Assembly (NCBI RefSeq): GCF_003589595.1
Contig: NW_020654080.1
Span: 1,657,089 to 1,721,088 of the forward strand
Direction of reading: 5' to 3'
Length of the DNA stretch: 64,000 nt
Origin: Hyposmocoma kahamanoa
Taxonomy: Eukaryota; Arthropoda; Insecta; Lepidoptera; Cosmopterigidae
The position numbers were made by a program, and so were the translations under genes. Every line of letters starts with the position of its first letter. Within the stretch, counting starts at the first letter, position 1. Below the pieces are notes generated by a model. It was not told the origin of the DNA. It did not search any database and worked only from the letters and a program-made list of their open reading frames with translations. Positions 1 through 10,699 of this stretch are shown piece after piece.

Positions 1-395
1 AAAACCGAATAACATGAAATGTTTGTTATTTGTAAATGTGTGTTAATGAAATGTAGGCATGACACTCTTGAAATCTAATTAAATAAATTTAAAATAATGG
101 CTTTTAATGTCTCCATACGCCATTCCGCTCTCATTTTGTTTAATTTTTAAATTCTCCAAGAGAAATAAAGACATTTAAAAAAAAAACTGGCGGTTACAAC
201 GATTCATTGTTAAAATTGTTTAACTGTTAATATAATTATGAGACAATGCGTAAAAGTAGGTACCTTATTGTTTAAATAAAGTTTCATAAGTTACAATGAG
301 TTTATTTTTCAAGTTTAATTATTTTTCGGGGCAGTTTATTACGTAATTTTTTAAATGTATTTTTTTGTCGTATGTATGTATTACCTGTCCGCAGC
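1..395. other. AT-rich unique sequence
   Basis: No repeat family, gene or RNA recognised. It contains short A and T runs only. Confidence 0.6.
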
Positions 396-521
396 GTCTC
401 AAATGGCAAAGATCTGAGGCGCAGTAATTTCACTAGCAAAGGGTGCTATTCTTCAAAATCAGACCGCAGTAAATAATGCTCAAATTACTGGTTGGCAGTA
501 GAAATAGGTAAGGTGGTAGTA
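396..521 (-). repeat. Repeat A, 5' half (fragment)
   Basis: It carries the family landmarks: CAAAGATCTGAGG, a degenerate CAGTAATGCTC palindrome and GCAGTAGAAATAGGTAAGGTGG. Repeat A is the commonest repeat here. I call + the direction running from GTAGCAGTAGAGCTCC to the A-rich end. This copy lacks both termini and abuts a SINE that starts two bases later. Confidence 0.75.
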
Positions 522-522
522 A

Positions 523-727
523 TTAATAACAATAATAACGCTCACACTCAACATAGCGCCGCACTAGGGAAACCCTGTGTCGCGGTTGCCGTGGACACAC
601 ACATAGACAACCACAAATTACACCCAAACTCACGAGATAAATAAATGTAGGCCATACAAATATTTCTCTTCTTTCTGGGACCTCTGCGTGGCAGTCCGGC
701 ATGGTAACCATTCGGCCACGGAGGCAA
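523..727 (-). mobile_element. tRNA-derived SINE, family B
   Basis: On the minus strand it starts with a tRNA-like head (CCGTGGCCGAATGGTTACCATGC, a Leu/Ser-like A-box region). A body follows with TGTAATTTGTGGTTGTCTATG and the end block CCCTAGTGCGGCGCTATGTTGAG, then a TTATTATT-type 3' tail. The usual B box is damaged in this copy. It is about 205 bp, close to the longest copies in the window. Confidence 0.85.
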
Positions 728-2272
728 TTAAATTCCCTGGATTAACTCTTTCATAAGCATCTACATTGCTACTTACTTACTATTTAGTCGAGAATTAAGA
801 CTATTTAGGCTTACGTGATTTTCAGCCGTGTCTATTACAATGTATAAAAAAGTATTTAAACTCTTTTACACTTGGTTTTTGTATGGTATAGACCTTAGCT
901 AAGAGTTCATGATAACCTGGTACTTTGCATATTATTTTGTATAGGGAACCATACAAATTATAACGTTTTGCAGTACTGAATTGAAGTTTCTAAACTTTAT
1001 TCCACTTATGTACAAAGCGATCAACTTGTCTGATACAAGGCAATACAACGTTGAAAAATGTGTATAGAAAAAATAACTCTCAGGTGCTATGAACTTCAGG
1101 TGACAGCATGTAAGCTAGAGCTACTACTCCAATAACAGACAAGGTGGTTAATTTTAAACATTTCGTTTAGTAATACTTCTATAGAAAGAAAATGAACAAA
1201 ATACCGGTAAATTCACTTCGAGGATTTCTTTATTTGACCAGTCAGCTCAAGTCTACAACAAATGGGATAATTAACTAATAAAAAAAAACACAAACTCTCT
1301 ATCGGTCAATCCTGTGCGTTACGACAAATAATTTTCACTTAAAAAACCCTAACATTTCTCCTAAATGATCCACATTTAACTGTTCATAACGGTTCTTGGA
1401 TAGTACAATAAAGACGTACAGAAAGAGACTAAAAAAGTTACTGTCTTTTTTTATAACCACCTTAGAACCTTTTGCGATTAAAAAAATATATTTACTAAAA
1501 AATTTGCAAACGCTCGCCGACTGTTCTAAAAATAATTTCTGAGAAAAGAAATTTTGCGCAAATATTCAAAAAACGAACATAGTGTTTAAAAGGAAGTTAA
1601 TTGTTTTATAACCTCCTTAATGGCCTTTACCGGCTGTTTACAAAGCGATTGGTGAGCGGTCCTTTTTTTTTCTAAACAAGGGTTGTCCGGTTTCGAACGA
1701 GATAGCCGTTAGCTCTGTGACGTCACGGACTTTTGTTTTCGTTTTTTTTTTCAAAAAATTTTAGGACCGTTGTTTGGAGAGTAAATGATAGTATTTTGTT
1801 TTTTCTTATGCAACTGTCCCATTGAAATATTAGTAACAAGGGCAATCTGTATTTAAATCATGATGAATGACCGTACCATTCGTACCAAAAATCTTTGCTG
1901 CTCGAAATAGAGAAAAAGATATTTGACGGTGTCAAATGTTCGTTATCATTCCAACGGTATTAAAATTCGAAATTAAAATTCAAAAATATCCTAATTCCAT
2001 AGACAAAAAACGACATTTCGATAAAAAGATTAAGCAGCACTATTTGTTCATATGGCAAATTTCTTGAGAATAATGAGTAAGAAAAACAAACTTTAGAGAT
2101 TGCTTTTTGTGAATTGACATATTTGTTCACGTTTTTATCAATAACATTATTTATTTTAAAATTTTTAGATAAACGGATCTCTTCTATAGCTTTTTATCTA
2201 CTAGGTGGCATACCGGTTGTGTAATATCAAAAAGTAATACGAACCCACGTTAGTTATACGAACATCAACCTA
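728..2272. other. unique AT-rich spacer
   Basis: About 1.5 kb with no recognisable element or credible reading frame. It holds homopolymer runs. A perfect 10-bp CRE-like palindrome (GTGACGTCAC, 1717-1726) is visible but isolated. Nothing else supported. Confidence 0.5.
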
Positions 2273-2610
2273 TTTTTTTTAAAACATCAAGTGACGAGAC
2301 GAACAATTCGTGTGCCTGATGGTAAGCTACACGCCTGTCCATAACAGTTGCAGTGCCACTCAGAGATTTAAATCGCAAAGATCTTTGAAGGGCATTGCCA
2401 CTGCTCCGGTCATCCTGAGACATAAGTTGACAAGACCCATGTGCATGTAATTTCACCAGCAACCTTACCCTTCAACAGCGGAACACGGCAGAAATAGGTA
2501 AGGTATCAGTACTAGCCTGGGTGAACCCATTTACAAGCAGCTCTACTGCTACTAGAAACGTACTATGAACCAGATATTTCGCTTCAAGTACTTACATTAA
2601 CATTTTCAAC
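2273..2610 (-). repeat. Repeat A copy plus flank; arm of an inverted duplication
   Basis: A near full-length Repeat A copy (2273-2555), with its T-run (A-tail on the minus strand) at 2273-2280 and its GTAGCAGTAGAGC end at 2555. It lacks the internal CAGTAATG hairpin. The next ~55 bp (to about 2610) match, in reverse, the DNA next to the copy at 4694-5005. The pair therefore shares both the deletion and non-repeat flank. Confidence 0.85.
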
Positions 2611-3370
2611 ATGTTACGGGCTAACTGCCCGCGGATAAGTAACAAAACAATTTTCTGAGATGTCATAAAAAAACATAACCCAGTTTTATGATAATGAAAT
2701 TATTAGATGATATTTTAGCTATGCTTCGTCTCTCGAACTAAGTTCCGATAAACCAAACACATTAACTAATTTTTTTAAATGAGAATTTCGTGATCTATTT
2801 TTTTTATTTAAAACGGTTATTTGACCATTTGTCACTTAGCCACATTTTAGTTAGTGGACGGCAGGTAATTAAACCTGACACCGCATACCATTTAAATTCT
2901 TATTAATAACACTACAGCTTCCAAAAGTTCTCATTTATAATCTCCATTTTTACTTTATAGTACACTTAACCGAAAAAAAGACAAAAATATCTTTAAACCT
3001 TTTTTAGTATAAATCTATTCTACTTATAAATCTTGTTAGGCAGATTAGATCTCGGTCATACGTCTCAATTTTACAATAAATTTATTGGTACCACTGTACC
3101 GGCAGATATTTATGACCGACTGTACCTTAATACGTCGTTATAACTAGTAATAGTTACTGTGTATCGAGTAACGGGTTTTTTTCGATATTTATTGGTAAAT
3201 TTTGTTGGTAAGTGCGTATCTTGTAGTATAGAACGTGTTCTGTATGTTTAGTATATGTTTAATTATTTCGAATGCTTAAGATCGATATTTGTTTGTTAAT
3301 AATAATGATCATAATGACCCGTTCTATAACTAGAAAATTCACTGTACTAGAGATCAATCAATAAAATGAT
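2611..3370. other. unique AT-rich spacer
   Basis: No recognisable element; AT-rich with scattered T and A runs. Confidence 0.5.
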
Positions 3371-3700
3371 TCGTTTACCAAGTTGGTCGTACCGCTTATA
3401 TGGTTACTTGCATAATATATAGATATAAATAGATATATAATGCAAACTCTGTACTATAAAATAGGGAAACAAGATAAGAAAAAAGAGAGAAAATACAGCC
3501 AGAACGAAAAAAAAAAAGATTAAAAAAGCAGTAAAATCATTGTGACATTTATTACTGTGATAATGACCACCTATACGTATTTTTCTCCTAAAGAAGCTGT
3601 ATACTTAGTATACTAATGTATACAACAGACCCCTATTATATGTATAGCAAGCTAAGAATTACTCAAGTACGATCGTGCAAAATTATCCACTAGCAATGCA
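3371..3700 (-). repeat. Repeat C copy
   Basis: Reverse-complement match to 52310-52670. Shared blocks include TAGGGGTCTGT, GTATACATT, GGTGGTCATTAT, a T-rich stretch and ATATATTATGCAA. Both copies diverge at the outer edges. No coding potential or terminal inverted repeats seen, so the class is unknown. Confidence 0.7.
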
Positions 3701-3718
3701 TACAATAACAAAAAAGAT

Positions 3719-3790
3719 CCTACCATGAATCGAACCTGAAACCTTCTCATCTAGCATCTACTGTGCTAACATCTATACCACGGAGGTAGT
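3719..3790 (-). mobile_element. tRNA-like SINE head (fragment)
   Basis: The minus strand reads CCGTGGTATAGATGTTAGC, then TTTCAGGTTCGATTCATGG, which is a B-box-like element (GGTTCGATTC). The spacing fits a tRNA-derived head. It is only about 70 bp, with no intact acceptor stem, so it is not a tRNA gene. Confidence 0.5.
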
Positions 3791-4039
3791 CGTTATGTTT
3801 TTACAGACTGAGTGAAGTCTTGATCTGATTGGGAATATCTCTGAAAACACCAGAATAAAAACACCAAGAACAAACAGATATGAATGAAGATGATATGAGT
3901 GGTGAAAGCGAAGGAGGCAGGTATCTGCCTACGTTAGACAGAGTAAAGCTTATTTAACAAATGGGATTATTCAGTCGAAAATTTAAATATGAAATTTCTT
4001 TCCATTCACAATTTAATCTTAATAAGCTTGGAGGAAATT

Positions 4040-4326
4040 TAGTGGTAGCAGAAGAATTCTTCCAGAGAAGTACTGCCACTTTACCTATTTCTGGCGCCAA
4101 GCAGTAATATGAGCATTACTGCGTTCTGATTTTGAAGGGTGCTGGCGAAATTACAGGCACACAGTACTTGTCAACTTATGTTACAGGGTGACGGGCGCAG
4201 TGTCAGTGCTTCTCAGATCTCTGTAGTTTAAAGCTCTGAGTAGCACTGCAATTGTTAAGGATAGGCGTGTCCCTCTTCAACAGGCGCACGACTTGTTCGT
4301 CACATCACTTGATGTTATAAAAAAAA
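4040..4326 (+). repeat. Repeat A, near full length
   Basis: It runs from GTAGCAG through the TACTGCCACTTTACC block, the hairpin region (CAGTAATATGAGCATTACTGC) and GGGTGACGGGCGCAGTG, to TCACTTGATGTTATAAAAAAA. It is a good reference copy for the A-rich 3' end. Confidence 0.85.
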
Positions 4327-4693
4327 TAATTACATTGAGAGTTTATGAGTGTGTCTTTGAGAACTCCAAAGGTCAAAGCAAACATATTTCCAGTTGAGAA
4401 TTAACACGTTCGGGCCGAGATACGGACCGACGTTTAGACCGTGTTAATCCGATATGTTAGGGAGCCCAATGTGATTAATGTGTTCAGTGCTTTATGCCGG
4501 ACCAATGAACTTTGTACTTGAGAAGAAAATCTTCACTTAACTTTGAACTTAAAGTTTTATTTTGTGATTTGCAGGAGACCCGTGCCGAATAGTGGGAGCT
4601 AATGGCAATGATGACGAAATGAATATTAGAAGTATAGATTACTATAAATGATATCGAAATTTGATAAGGTATTTAATTCATTACAGATACGTA
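4327..4693. other. unique spacer
   Basis: No recognisable element. Confidence 0.5.
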
Positions 4694-5005
4694 TTGAAAA
4701 TGTTAATATAAGTACTGGAAGCGAAATATCTGGTTCATAGTACGTTTCTAGTAGCAGTAGAGCTGCTTGTAAATGGGTTCACCCAGGTTAGTACTGATAC
4801 CTTACCTATTTCTGCCGTGTTCCGTTGTTGAAAGGTAAGGTTGCTGATGAAATTACATGCACTTGTCAACTTGTCTCAGGATGACCGGAGCAGTGGCAAT
4901 GTCCTTTAGATATTTGCGATTGAAATCTCTGAGTGACACTGCAACTGTTATGGATAGGCGTGTAGCTTACCATATTCATCCCGTCACTTAATATTATAAA
5001 AAAAA
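4694..5005 (+). repeat. Repeat A copy plus flank; second arm of the inverted duplication
   Basis: It mirrors 2273-2610, with the same hairpin deletion and the same upstream flank (GAAGCGAAATATCTGGTTC and neighbours, from about 4694). The copy ends in TTATAAAAAAAA. Small differences between arms show the duplication is not recent. Confidence 0.85.
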
Positions 5006-5182
5006 GTGAAAATCCGTAACCTTTGCCTAGTTTAACAATTGGAAGCTGATCAGCTTTAAAATATTAACCCACAAAGTCTCGTCTACATTTTTCAGAAATA
5101 TAAACCAGATGATTTGAAACATTCAGATTACAAAATACATTAGCCACGATCACGAAAAATATCTTCAGGCACCATTTTCTCG

Positions 5183-5474
5183 TTTTTTATAATATCAAGT
5201 GATGGGACAAACAAGTCTTGCGACTGATGGTTAGTTACACGTCTGTCTAAAACAGTTGCAGTGCCACTCAGAGCTTTAAATCGCAAAGATCTGAGAGGCA
5301 TTGCTACTCCGCTCCTCACCTTGAGACATAAGTTGACAAGTCCTATGTATCTTTATCACCAGCATCCTTAAAACTGGAACGGAGGAATGCTTACATTACT
5401 GCTTGGCGGTTGAAATAATTAAAGTGGCAGTAGTTCCTTCGACCAACTCTTTTACAAGGAACTCTACTGCTCCA
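5183..5474 (-). repeat. Repeat A, near full length
   Basis: Both termini present: T-run followed by ATATCAAGTGATGGG, and ACAAGGAACTCTACTGCT. The palindrome region is mutated (GGAATGCTTACATTACTGC). Confidence 0.85.
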
Positions 5475-5730
5475 AAAAACTACGACATGTTCGCTATTGG
5501 CTATTAGAATCCAATTTTGTATATTTCTATGTTTTCAAGAGCGTAATTACTAACCATTCAGTAATTTAGTTTAATTTTCTAAGTGTTCGATATTTGTATT
5601 AATAATTATAAAAAACTAGTGGAGTAATTTTAAAAAAGAAATAATTGAATATCAATTCAATACAAATTTAATTAAATGTAGTTTTCAAGGAAGTCTTTGC
5701 CCAGCAATTAGGAGAGGGTGAGGTTTTTAA

Positions 5731-5940
5731 TGTTTTTTTTCGCACACTCTCATAGCCCCCACTAGGGAAACCCTATTACGGGGGCCATGGACACACACGT
5801 AGGTAGACAATCACAAATTACACCCAAACTCACGAGAGAAATAAACGTAGGCCTTAGAAATATTTCTCCCGGCCTGGGAATCGAACACGGAACCTCTGCG
5901 TGGCACTCCAGCATGGTAACCGTTCGGCCACGGAGGCAAT
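5731..5940 (-). mobile_element. tRNA-derived SINE, family B, full length
   Basis: Minus strand: TGCCTCCGTGGCCGAACGG (A-box head), a GTTCGATTCCCAGGCCGGG B-box block, then GAAATATTTCTAAGGCCTACG. It continues to the CCCTAGTGGGGGCTATGAGAG end block and an A-rich tail at 5733-5740. It sits next to a 36-bp scrap of Repeat A. Confidence 0.9.
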
Positions 5941-5955
5941 GTAAACGCTGGTTGC

Positions 5956-5991
5956 GACAAGTCCCATGTGCCTAAAATATCACCAACACCC
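5956..5991 (-). repeat. Repeat A scrap
   Basis: GACAAGTCCCATGTGCCT and CACCAACACCC are the middle part of Repeat A. Only 36 bp remain. Confidence 0.55.
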
Positions 5992-6455
5992 ATACCAAAG
6001 TACGTAACTTAGAAATTAAGTAAAAAATGATTTGCAATCTTCCTCCCACTAAGATAATGTTATTTTTCACAAAAAAAAAAACCCGCTCATTGATAAAACC
6101 GCACGAGTCCTTTCCAGTAATAATCTGCCATCTATTCAAACTCTTTTTCAACCCCAGAAAACAATTGACACTCGTGACAATAATACAAACGACTTTGGAC
6201 TACAACGTGACAAATGAAGGACGACATCCACTTTTAATTCTAAGAATTACTTGGGAGCAACAATTGTAATACGATATCTTACGGTGTTTCTAATCCCTTA
6301 CTTTCTGGGATGGTTATTATTTTGTTAAAGATATTGTAATTGTTTTTTGTTTGGTTGTGTTAATAGATTCAAACAATAGTAAGTGTATGAAAACTCTGGG
6401 CCAGATGATTATAATACATAGCCTAAACTCTCAACTTGGGTATGGTCGTGAAAAA
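5992..6455. other. unique AT-rich spacer
   Basis: An 80-codon frame lies at 6027-6269 (+). It is rich in K, F and L with no motif or codon signature, and I judge it to be chance. Nothing else seen. Confidence 0.5.
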
Positions 6456-6731
6456 TTTTTTTTTTGATACCAAGTGATAGGCTTAACAAGTCATGCGCCT
6501 GATGGTAAGCGACACGCCAGTCCAAAGCAGTTGCAGAGCCAGTCAAGCTTTAAATCGAAGAGATTTGATGGGCACTGCTGTACCCGTCACCCTGAAACAT
6601 TTGACGCATTCTTACCCCTCAAAACCGGAATGGAATGCAGCAATGCTCACATTGCTGCTCGGTGGCAGAAATACGTAAGGTGGCAGTACTTCCCAGAACG
6701 AACTCTTTCACAAGGACCTCTTCTGCTACTA
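6456..6731 (-). repeat. Repeat A, near full length
   Basis: T-run then GATACCAAGTGATAGG at one end, and CAAGGACCTCTTCTGCTACT at the other. The palindrome is present as GCAGCAATGCTCACATTGCTGC. Both arms carry compensating T-to-C/A-to-G changes, so pairing is kept. Confidence 0.85.
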
Positions 6732-6850
6732 TCTTTTGTATAAAATGCTCACCCATCGTATAAGCAAAATACAATATTGCGACTCTAAGAAAATGTTGTC
6801 TTCACGCTTAAGATAGTGACGTTTCGACTTTGCTAACATGTCATAAGTAG

Positions 6851-7008
6851 ATGATTATCACTAATATCAGGTTTCTTATCACGGTATGACTTCTTTTTAT
6901 TTTCCCGATATTTCGGAACGGTTGCACGCTCCATGGTCACGGGTTGACTCTCTCTCTCTCTCTCTCTAGTTAGTCAGTGGTAAGAAACCTGATATTAGTG
7001 CTAATCAT
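6851..7008 (-). mobile_element. Penelope-like element terminal segment with inverted ends
   Basis: On the minus strand, GACCATGGAGCGTGCAACCG, CCGAAATATCGGGAAAAT and AAGAAACCTGATATTAGTG match the 3' flank of the Penelope-like coding remnant at 13828-14240. The last block recurs inverted at 6977-7008, with a (TC)n tract (6949-6967) between. The segment is therefore a snapback of about 158 bp. The tie to Penelope rests on that adjacency. Confidence 0.65.
6949..6967. repeat. (TC)n microsatellite
   Basis: An uninterrupted CT/TC tract of about 19 bp inside the snapback. Confidence 0.9.
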
Positions 7009-7112
7009 TTAGTGAATAACCACGAAAGTCTTAAAATCTATATGTCATAAGTAGCTTTGGACATTTAGACGTGTTTGTATTATTATTAAGAACAAAATAG
7101 TTAGCCTATATT

Positions 7113-7215
7113 ATAGTCCCACTGCTGAATATTGGTCTCCTTTCACAATGAAAGGGCTTAGGATATTGCTTTGCAGATGTGTGCAGATCACCGAAAAGCT
7201 CATGGTATAGCACAT
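7113..7215 (-). mobile_element. SINE family D, 3' part (fragment)
   Basis: TCCCACTGCTGAATATTGG, TCTCCTTTCACAATGAAAGGG and CACCGAAAAGCTCATGG match the 3' body of the SINEs at 21685-21870 and 57526-57720. Head and tail are missing. Confidence 0.55.
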
Positions 7216-7239
7216 AAACTCCGAAAACATGTTATTTTT

Positions 7240-7412
7240 GTTTTATAATACCCAGTGACGGGACAAGTCATGCGCCTGGTGGTAAGCGACACGCCAGTCC
7301 ATAGCAGTTGCAGTGCCACTCGTAGCTGTAAATCGCAAAGTTCTTAGGGGCACTGCCACTGCGCACGTCACACTGAGACATAGTTGTCAAGTCCTAGGAG
7401 TCTGTAGTTTCC
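7240..7412 (-). repeat. Repeat A, 3' half
   Basis: It starts at the TTTTATAATACCCAGTGACGG end and stops within the CAAGTCCTAGG region. The hairpin and the GTAGCAG end are absent. Confidence 0.8.
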
Positions 7413-7944
7413 TAAACGGTGCAAGTCCAAATTTGAGCTTACGACATTTTGCTCGAGAGGCGATAGGTCAAATAATTAAACTACCATAGCTACAGTGTTT
7501 GTTTTAATATTTATTTATATTTTCTTCTTTTTGTATAATAATAATTGTAAATTATTTTTGTGACAATACAATCTTAGATACGATGTAGGCCGGTTCAGAT
7601 TTATCTCTTAATTTTTCAAATCTTTATCTCTTTGTAATTAATATAAATTCAATTAATTTTAACCACGACCCGTAATAACGTTATGCTCATACAATTACAA
7701 AGTAATCAAATCAAATCGATGTTTACTAATCGTATAAAATGATTGAATGGGATAGTTAAGTAATCAAAGACGCCGCAGCGTCTCGTTTACACGGTAATTA
7801 AAACTGAGTTATTATGTTAATTTATGGACATTTATCGTTGTAAATTCTTGGATTGCATTTGACAAGTGTACAAAATACTATCCGATATTTATCGTGTTGC
7901 AATAACCGTACGAATAATAGTATAGCTTATTTATACATATATAT
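7413..7944. other. unique AT-rich spacer
   Basis: No recognisable element. Confidence 0.5.
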
Positions 7945-8165
7945 AGACATGTTTTTATTGGCATGAATACAACAACACACAACCACACTAAAAGCAGTTT
8001 ACATACAAAGATTTAATAAACATACAATTACACTTAAAACTAGTTTATAAAAGCAAAGTAGAGGTTTAGTAGAGTCTGTGTGGTAGCGTCATGCCAACAC
8101 GGCACTTAGCATATCCTGCATTTTCCTACCTCAGCGTTGGTTTTCAGTAAACCCGCAGAGCAATT
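7945..8165 (-). mobile_element. LINE 3'-UTR remnant
   Basis: The start TGTTTTTATTGGCATGAATAC is a polyadenylation-like end on the minus strand. Further on, CAGCGTTGGTTTTCAGT matches CAGCGTTGATTTTCAGC near 47080, so the two are probably 3' ends of one LINE family. No coding part survives. Confidence 0.5.
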
Positions 8166-8274
8166 TGCAAAAAATACAAAGACAAAAAATTAGCACAGAA
8201 ATTCGCGTTGTTAATAATAACACAATAATATTTTATTATTAATAGATATTGTGATTATTATACCTGAATAAAAA

Positions 8275-9150
8275 ACCAACCTCAAAAGTTAGTGGAATCT
8301 TTCCCTTCTTTACTCAAATCTATTATGTTCCCTTACGCCTTCTTATCTCAAAGAACGCTTAACTTTCAACACTTCTACATTCTGCCGTCTCTCGTCTGAT
8401 ACTCTCTTATGGTTATTTATCAGTATTCCGAAATGACATTTTCCGGAAATGACGTTTGCTCGAATTTTCATAACCTCGAAAGTAGTTTTGAGAGGAAAAC
8501 GTTTTTTCTTTTAAACTTTTAATCATGTCTTTGCGACAAACATCCAACATATTCTGAAAGAACAACGGTTTCGTCATAATTCGGTTTTCGGTGTAATGAA
8601 AATTCGAACAAACGTTTTTTCGGAAAAACAATTCGAGCTTGTGATAGGTTACCCTCTCTTACTAAACATCTCATACCTCTAATTTTTGTTCCAACTCTTT
8701 TACCGTTTCTACAATCAGACTGTGGGATTCTCTTTCTTAATCGATTCAAGGTTCCCCTTCTCTTGATTCCTTCAAACAGCGTGTCAAGGATCACTTCCTC
8801 TACTTCTAAGTTTTGTCTTATCTCCTCCTGTCTCCTTTCATTTATTTCCTATATTTATACTTATGTATCATTATGTATTAATAATATTTGTATGGATATT
8901 TCTATCTACGTACATCAGTTTATTTAATAATTATTATGTAGTGTACTTATAATGCTATTCTTTGGTTGCACCGCTTTTACATGTCCCAAATGTCCTAGGG
9001 TTGCCTGGAAGATATTGTTACATAGCAATAAGGCCGCCTGTTGCACATTATCTTACTGTTTTATGCCTAACTTACTGTATTGTATTTTAACTGTAATTTT
9101 ATGTAAAATAAAAATGTTAAGTTTTATTGAAATCGATTTAATGTGAAGTG
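8275..9150 (+). mobile_element. non-LTR retrotransposon 3' end, interrupted by a MITE
   Basis: Downstream of the inserted MITE (8415-8648), one frame reads LWDSLS-stop-SIQG then LDSFKQRVKDHFLYF. This resembles the end of LINE ORF2 proteins (LWNSLP...FKxRV). The 3' UTR contains GGGTTGCCTGGAAGATATTG and AATAAGGCCGCCTGTTGCAC, and it ends in AAATAAAAATG, a polyA-signal-like stretch. The left part (8275-8414) is probably the same reading frame before the insertion. It is broken by stops and cannot be assigned to a clade with certainty. Confidence 0.6.
8415..8648. mobile_element. MITE with ~50-bp inverted ends
   Basis: The left arm has ACGTTTGCTCGAATTTTCAT. The right arm, reverse-complemented, has ACGTTTGTTCGAATTTTCAT plus TTTTCCG blocks. 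The outer ends are TTATCA / TGATAG, flanked by GGTTA on both sides, a possible target duplication. The element splits the LINE sequence. Open frames reported across it on the minus strand are chance frames through the MITE. Confidence 0.7.
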
Positions 9151-9650
9151 GGTGAAATAAATAAACTGTATTTATCCCCTAATTCGCCACCCTTATAGAT
9201 GAAATGTTTTCTTCAAATTTGACGGGTGCACTGTTCAAATCGTTTCACAAATAATAACTTTCAAGATATTTCTTTTATTTAAAATGCTATGTTATTTAGA
9301 AGAAAACAATAGTTATGATTGAGGCTATCGATCAGTATAATAAAATAACAAGTTTTTTTTTCAAATTTGGCGGGTTCGATTCCCGGTTCAGACAGGCGAT
9401 ATTTAAAAAGCTTTGAATGCAGTTCGAATTGTTTTTAATCGAATTAAAAAAAATGAGGAGGTTCTGAATTTGATGTGTGGTGTCTTTTTTTAAATTTGAA
9501 GATAAATAAATTAAATTAGAAAATATTCCACCTCTAAGGGTGACAAAAGGGGATGAATGACTTTTCAGGTCGTTTTTTTAGAACTCTGTACTGAGATATT
9601 TAAAATCAAAATGGAGTTTTCTTTCAGTAAAATTTTCTATCTACGGTTTT
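9151..9650. repeat. Repeat E region (degraded)
   Basis: CCCTAATTCGCCACCCTTATAG, a mirrored CCACCTCTAAGGGTGACAAAAGGGG at 9530, and GAGGAGGTTCTGAATTTGATG resemble 18500-18660 (TACCACCCTTAGAGGTGG) and 44810-45030. A short B-box-like GGGTTCGATTCCCGG at 9370-9384 suggests a SINE scrap inside. The boundaries are uncertain. Confidence 0.45.
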
Positions 9651-9929
9651 TAAGGTACTTTCCCTTCTTGTGGCATAGCCATGGGACTCCCTATATCATT
9701 GTCAGATACGAACTAAGTTGTTGTATCATTTGAATCTAATTTCTAATAACTTTACGTCCTAGTCCGTCCATCCGTCCAGTTTTGGCAAAACGTTAATTAA
9801 TCAGCTTTAAATACCTTGTACGCCGAATGCGGATGAAAACGCGGGGAAAGGTCAACCGTGGCGTACATATATCAACCAGATCGAAAATTTCCTTAAAAGA
9901 GGCTAGGTCATAATTTATAAGAATGAACT

Positions 9930-10085
9930 ATCGGATATATATCGAGTTCTTAGGTTTTCGCAATTGTTACACATGGGTCACATGGTCACGGTTGACCGTA
10001 AAGGGCCCGGAACGTCGGTATGTTTGAAAAAACAAATATACGCGATTTAAATCCGGAAAAATAGTTTCATTTTCTATATGGGATA
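9930..10085 (+). repeat. Repeat F copy
   Basis: ATATCGAGTTCTTAGG, GCAATTGTTACACATGG and CCGGAACGTCGGTATGTTTG recur at 45775-46180 in the same order (ATATCGAGCTTTTAG, GCGATTGTTACACATAGG, CCGAAACGTTGATTTGTTTG). Possibly an untranslated part of a retroelement; the class is not settled. Confidence 0.5.
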
Positions 10086-10695
10086 TATTTCAATGAGTGT
10101 GTACAGGAACTTTGTGACCCGTTATGTGTGGCTCTGACTTAGGTGTCCGTAACGATTTTGGTGAAAAAAAAAAAAACATCATAATGTTTCAAACATCGTA
10201 ATTTGTACTACATAGTAGTAGGAGGGGGTGTAGAGGTTAACTCGGCTAGCTGGTAGCTAGCTAGCGGCCCACTTACTACATTCAGGAATCAAACGACGAA
10301 ATTTGGTGAAGAAAACTTGATTATTGTACAATATAAATGTGTCCAATAAGAGGAAATCATCCCGTTCGATTCAAGCGCGGCACAGAGGCCGCGCAAAGTC
10401 CCAGGGTCTTCTTCTTATAAAAAGACACTCCGAGGTGTTTTCGTAACTTGTCCCGAAAGATGGGCCAGAGTTCAAGACGCTTCCTTTGCAATGAGGTAAC
10501 CGTACAAATGCCATCGTTTAATAGATCAACTATAACTATAGACGAGTAGAAGAATATACCAATTTCGTACAAAATACTAGTGACAGGTCATTACATTAGG
10601 AACAATCTTAACATCGTGATTCAGAAATTGCGTTTTTTATGCCAATGCCATCTAGCGGTAAGCTTCGAAACTATTGTTATAATTTTTTTTTAAAT
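10086..10695. other. unique spacer
   Basis: No element assigned. A CTAGCTGGTAGCTAGCTAGC patch at 10246-10265 is locally self-complementary. A 71-codon minus frame (10357-10572) has no recognisable motif. Confidence 0.45.
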
Positions 10696-10699
10696 TTAT

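Noticed and set aside
1717..1726. CRE palindrome GTGACGTCAC as a regulatory site
   Set aside because: A single 10-bp match with no nearby gene or promoter; expected occasionally by chance.
2273..2555. Repeat A as a Helitron
   Set aside because: Read on this strand the end (CTACTAG/CTAA) fits CTRR. However, there is no hairpin just before it, the opposite end is not TC, and the A-rich end argues for an RNA intermediate.
8413..8794. two overlapping minus-strand frames
   Set aside because: They run through a MITE and antisense to LINE sequence.
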